Positions 35,077 to 36,199 of a stretch of 36,199 bases of DNA are shown here, in pieces (positions within the stretch are counted from its first letter, which is position 1; each line of letters begins with the position of its first letter). Origin of the DNA: Gammaproteobacteria bacterium (GTDB lineage Bacteria; Pseudomonadota; Gammaproteobacteria; GCA-001735895); the NCBI GenBank assembly GCA_024638385.1, contig JAHEKJ010000028.1, positions 1-36,199 on the forward strand, given 5' to 3'. Under the pieces are notes generated by a model. It searched no databases, was not told the origin of the DNA, and saw only the letters and a program-made list of their open reading frames with translations. Both the position numbers and the translations under genes were made by a program.

Positions 35077-35104
35077 AGTATGCGAACTTTTTCCCCGCGG
35101 TCAA
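35077..35104 (-). promoter_or_regulatory. Putative promoter of the LytM gene
   Basis: On the minus strand TTGACC (35099-35104) and CATACT (35077-35082) are 16 bases apart. The -10 ends seven bases before the GTG at 35069, again predicting a leader of zero to two bases. Confidence 0.45.
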
Positions 35105-35169
35105 GGTCATAGCGGTGGCCGCGCCGGGCGGCGTGAAACACGACAATATGAACGGGGATCTCCCTACGG

Positions 35170-36024
35170 ATGAATGATATCGGCAGCCTGCACGGGCGGA
35201 TTCTTGTATTCGGCGGTCCCTACGGCAACCTCGCGGCGACGCGCGCGCTGCGCGACCGGGCCGCCGCGCTCGATGTTTCGCCGGGGCAGGTGATTTGCAC
35301 CGGCGATCTGGTTGCCTATTGCGCCGAACCGGCCGAGACGGTCGCGCTGGTGCGCGACTGGGGCATTCACGTGGTCATGGGTAATTGCGAGGAGGCGCTC
35401 GCCGCGAGCGAACCCGATTGCGGTTGCGGCTTCGAGCCCGGCAGCGCGTGCTCGGCGTTGGCCGAGGCCTGGTACCGGTTCTCCGACCGTCGGGTCGACG
35501 CGGCGCAGCGGCGCTGGATGCAGACATTGCCGCGCAGCCTCGATTTCAGCGCCGGCGGGTTGCGCTTTCGCGTCGTCCACGGCAGCCCCGATCGGATCAA
35601 TGAATTCGTCTTCGCGTCGACCCCGGCGCAAGCCAAGCGCGCCTGGATCGCGCGCGCCGGGGTCGACGCGATCGTCGGCGGTCATTCCGGGATTCCGTTC
35701 GGCCAGGCGTTCGACGGCCGCTACTGGTTGAACGCCGGCGTCGTCGGCCTGCCCGCCAACGACGGCGGCGCGCACGTCTGGTACCTGCTGATCGACTGCC
35801 TCGACGATGCGCTCGAAGTCAGCTGGCACCGCCTCGCTTACGATCATTCGGCCGGCGAGCGCTCGACGCGGGCGGCCGGCATGCGCGAGTATGCCGATGC
35901 GCTGGCTTCCGGTTTGTGGCCGAGCCTCGATATTCTGCCGCCGGCCGAACGCGCGCAAACCGGGCTGCCGCTCGATCTGCCGCCCTTGCGAATCCCCCGT
36001 CCTGCGCAGTCCCGGATACAGTAA
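35170..36024 (+). CDS. Metallophosphoesterase-fold protein with a degenerate, Cys-rich active site
   Basis: This 284-residue protein follows the calcineurin-like phosphoesterase plan. Motif I is GGPYGN (15-20) where DxHGN is expected, motif II is TGDLV (D46), motif III is GNCEE (N72, C73) where GNH(D/E) is usual, motif IV is VHGSP (H137), and motif V is GGHSGIP (H172) where GHxH is expected. So D46, N72, H137 and H172, which form metal site 2, are kept. The site 1 ligands are replaced by G16, Y18 and G174, and the catalytic His of motif III by C73. Cysteines are unusually many: C43, C51, C73, C84, C86 and C94. It is divergent from the LytM gene. No partner gene is visible. Confidence 0.8.
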   Translation: MNDIGSLHGRILVFGGPYGNLAATRALRDRAAALDVSPGQVICTGDLVAYCAEPAETVALVRDWGIHVVMGNCEEALAASEPDCGCGFEPGSACSALAEAWYRFSDRRVDAAQRRWMQTLPRSLDFSAGGLRFRVVHGSPDRINEFVFASTPAQAKRAWIARAGVDAIVGGHSGIPFGQAFDGRYWLNAGVVGLPANDGGAHVWYLLIDCLDDALEVSWHRLAYDHSAGERSTRAAGMREYADALASGLWPSLDILPPAERAQTGLPLDLPPLRIPRPAQSRIQ

Positions 36025-36087
36025 CCGGCAGCCGTAACCGCATCACCCGAAAGAACCCTCGCTCGTGCAAATCCCGTTCGAAGTGAG

Positions 36088-36108
36088 GGGGACATGTTCC
36101 TAATTCCC
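36088..36108 (+). repeat. Solo REP-like arm at the right edge
   Basis: GGGGACATGTTCCTAATTCC (plus one C) at 36088-36108 starts with the same GGGGACA head as the arms near rpoS. A matching inverted arm is not present before the window ends. It may be one half of an element that continues outside. Confidence 0.4.
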
Positions 36109-36124
36109 GATAAAGCCCGCTGAC

Positions 36125-36199
36125 TCACTCCCTCCGCCGGTCTTGTTTTTCTTTTTTGCCGCACCAGCCGGCGGGAACGAACACATCGACCTTCTTGCG
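36125..36199 (-). CDS. Possible 3' end of a minus-strand gene running off the right edge
   Basis: On the minus strand a frame enters at the right edge and stops with TGA at 36125-36127, reading 24 residues with VDVFVPAGWCGKKEKQ before the stop. It is too short to identify and may be chance. If real, it converges on the phosphoesterase gene. Confidence 0.2.
   Translation of the reverse strand, partial: RKKVDVFVPAGWCGKKEKQDRRRE

Overview
The window is a GC-rich, very compact, ordinary chromosomal segment from a gammaproteobacterium. Gene content and order support this. surE-pcm-YqaA-nlpD-rpoS is the block known from Pseudomonas and relatives, tesA is divergent from ybbA-ybbP as in E. coli, and rlmN-pilW-rodZ-hisS-yfgM-bamB-der is the classic gammaproteobacterial cluster. 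I cannot name the genus. I recognise no phage genes, intact insertion sequences, CRISPR arrays, tRNA or rRNA genes.

Layout. 1-1346 (minus) is the 5' part of a Pro/Ala-rich, possibly FliK-like protein. 1670-3757 (plus) is a signalling cassette: a GGDEF diguanylate cyclase, a small helical protein, a single-domain STAS protein and a single-domain PilZ protein. ispG (minus) follows and is divergent from cheR-cheB and a HAD phosphatase. 7750-13616 holds tesA and the divergent ybbA-ybbP, followed by a relA-type (p)ppGpp synthetase. dusA and an uncharacterised membrane-anchored zincin-like protein follow, then an Smr-domain protein (minus). surE-pcm-YqaA-nlpD-rpoS runs from 16100 to 19924.

After rpoS comes a 275-bp palindrome-of-palindromes (BIME-like) in the convergent gap before a Mth938/DUF498 protein. 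hom, an ArsN2-like acetyltransferase and a Bcr/CflA-type MFS exporter are followed by convergent thrC. 25460-32755 carries rlmN-pilW-rodZ-hisS-yfgM-bamB-der, with ispG missing from its usual place between rodZ and hisS. The right end has an orphan ParA-like ATPase, a YfaZ-like outer-membrane barrel, a LytM endopeptidase (minus) and a metallophosphoesterase-fold protein that has lost one metal site.

Functional themes are second-messenger signalling (c-di-GMP synthesis and binding, (p)ppGpp, RpoS, chemotaxis adaptation enzymes), envelope maintenance (NlpD, LytM, BamB, RodZ, YfgM, PilW, YfaZ) and threonine synthesis (hom, thrC). Genes are tightly packed with several start/stop overlaps and many TTG or GTG starts. 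Several start codons sit only 7-9 bases after a promoter -10-like box and lack a Shine-Dalgarno sequence, which suggests leaderless transcripts.

I do not see a clear new multi-gene defence or mobile system. The best leads are the degenerate Cys-rich metallophosphoesterase, the membrane zincin, the covarying double palindrome next to rpoS, the GGDEF/STAS/PilZ cassette beside cheRB, and the displaced ispG.
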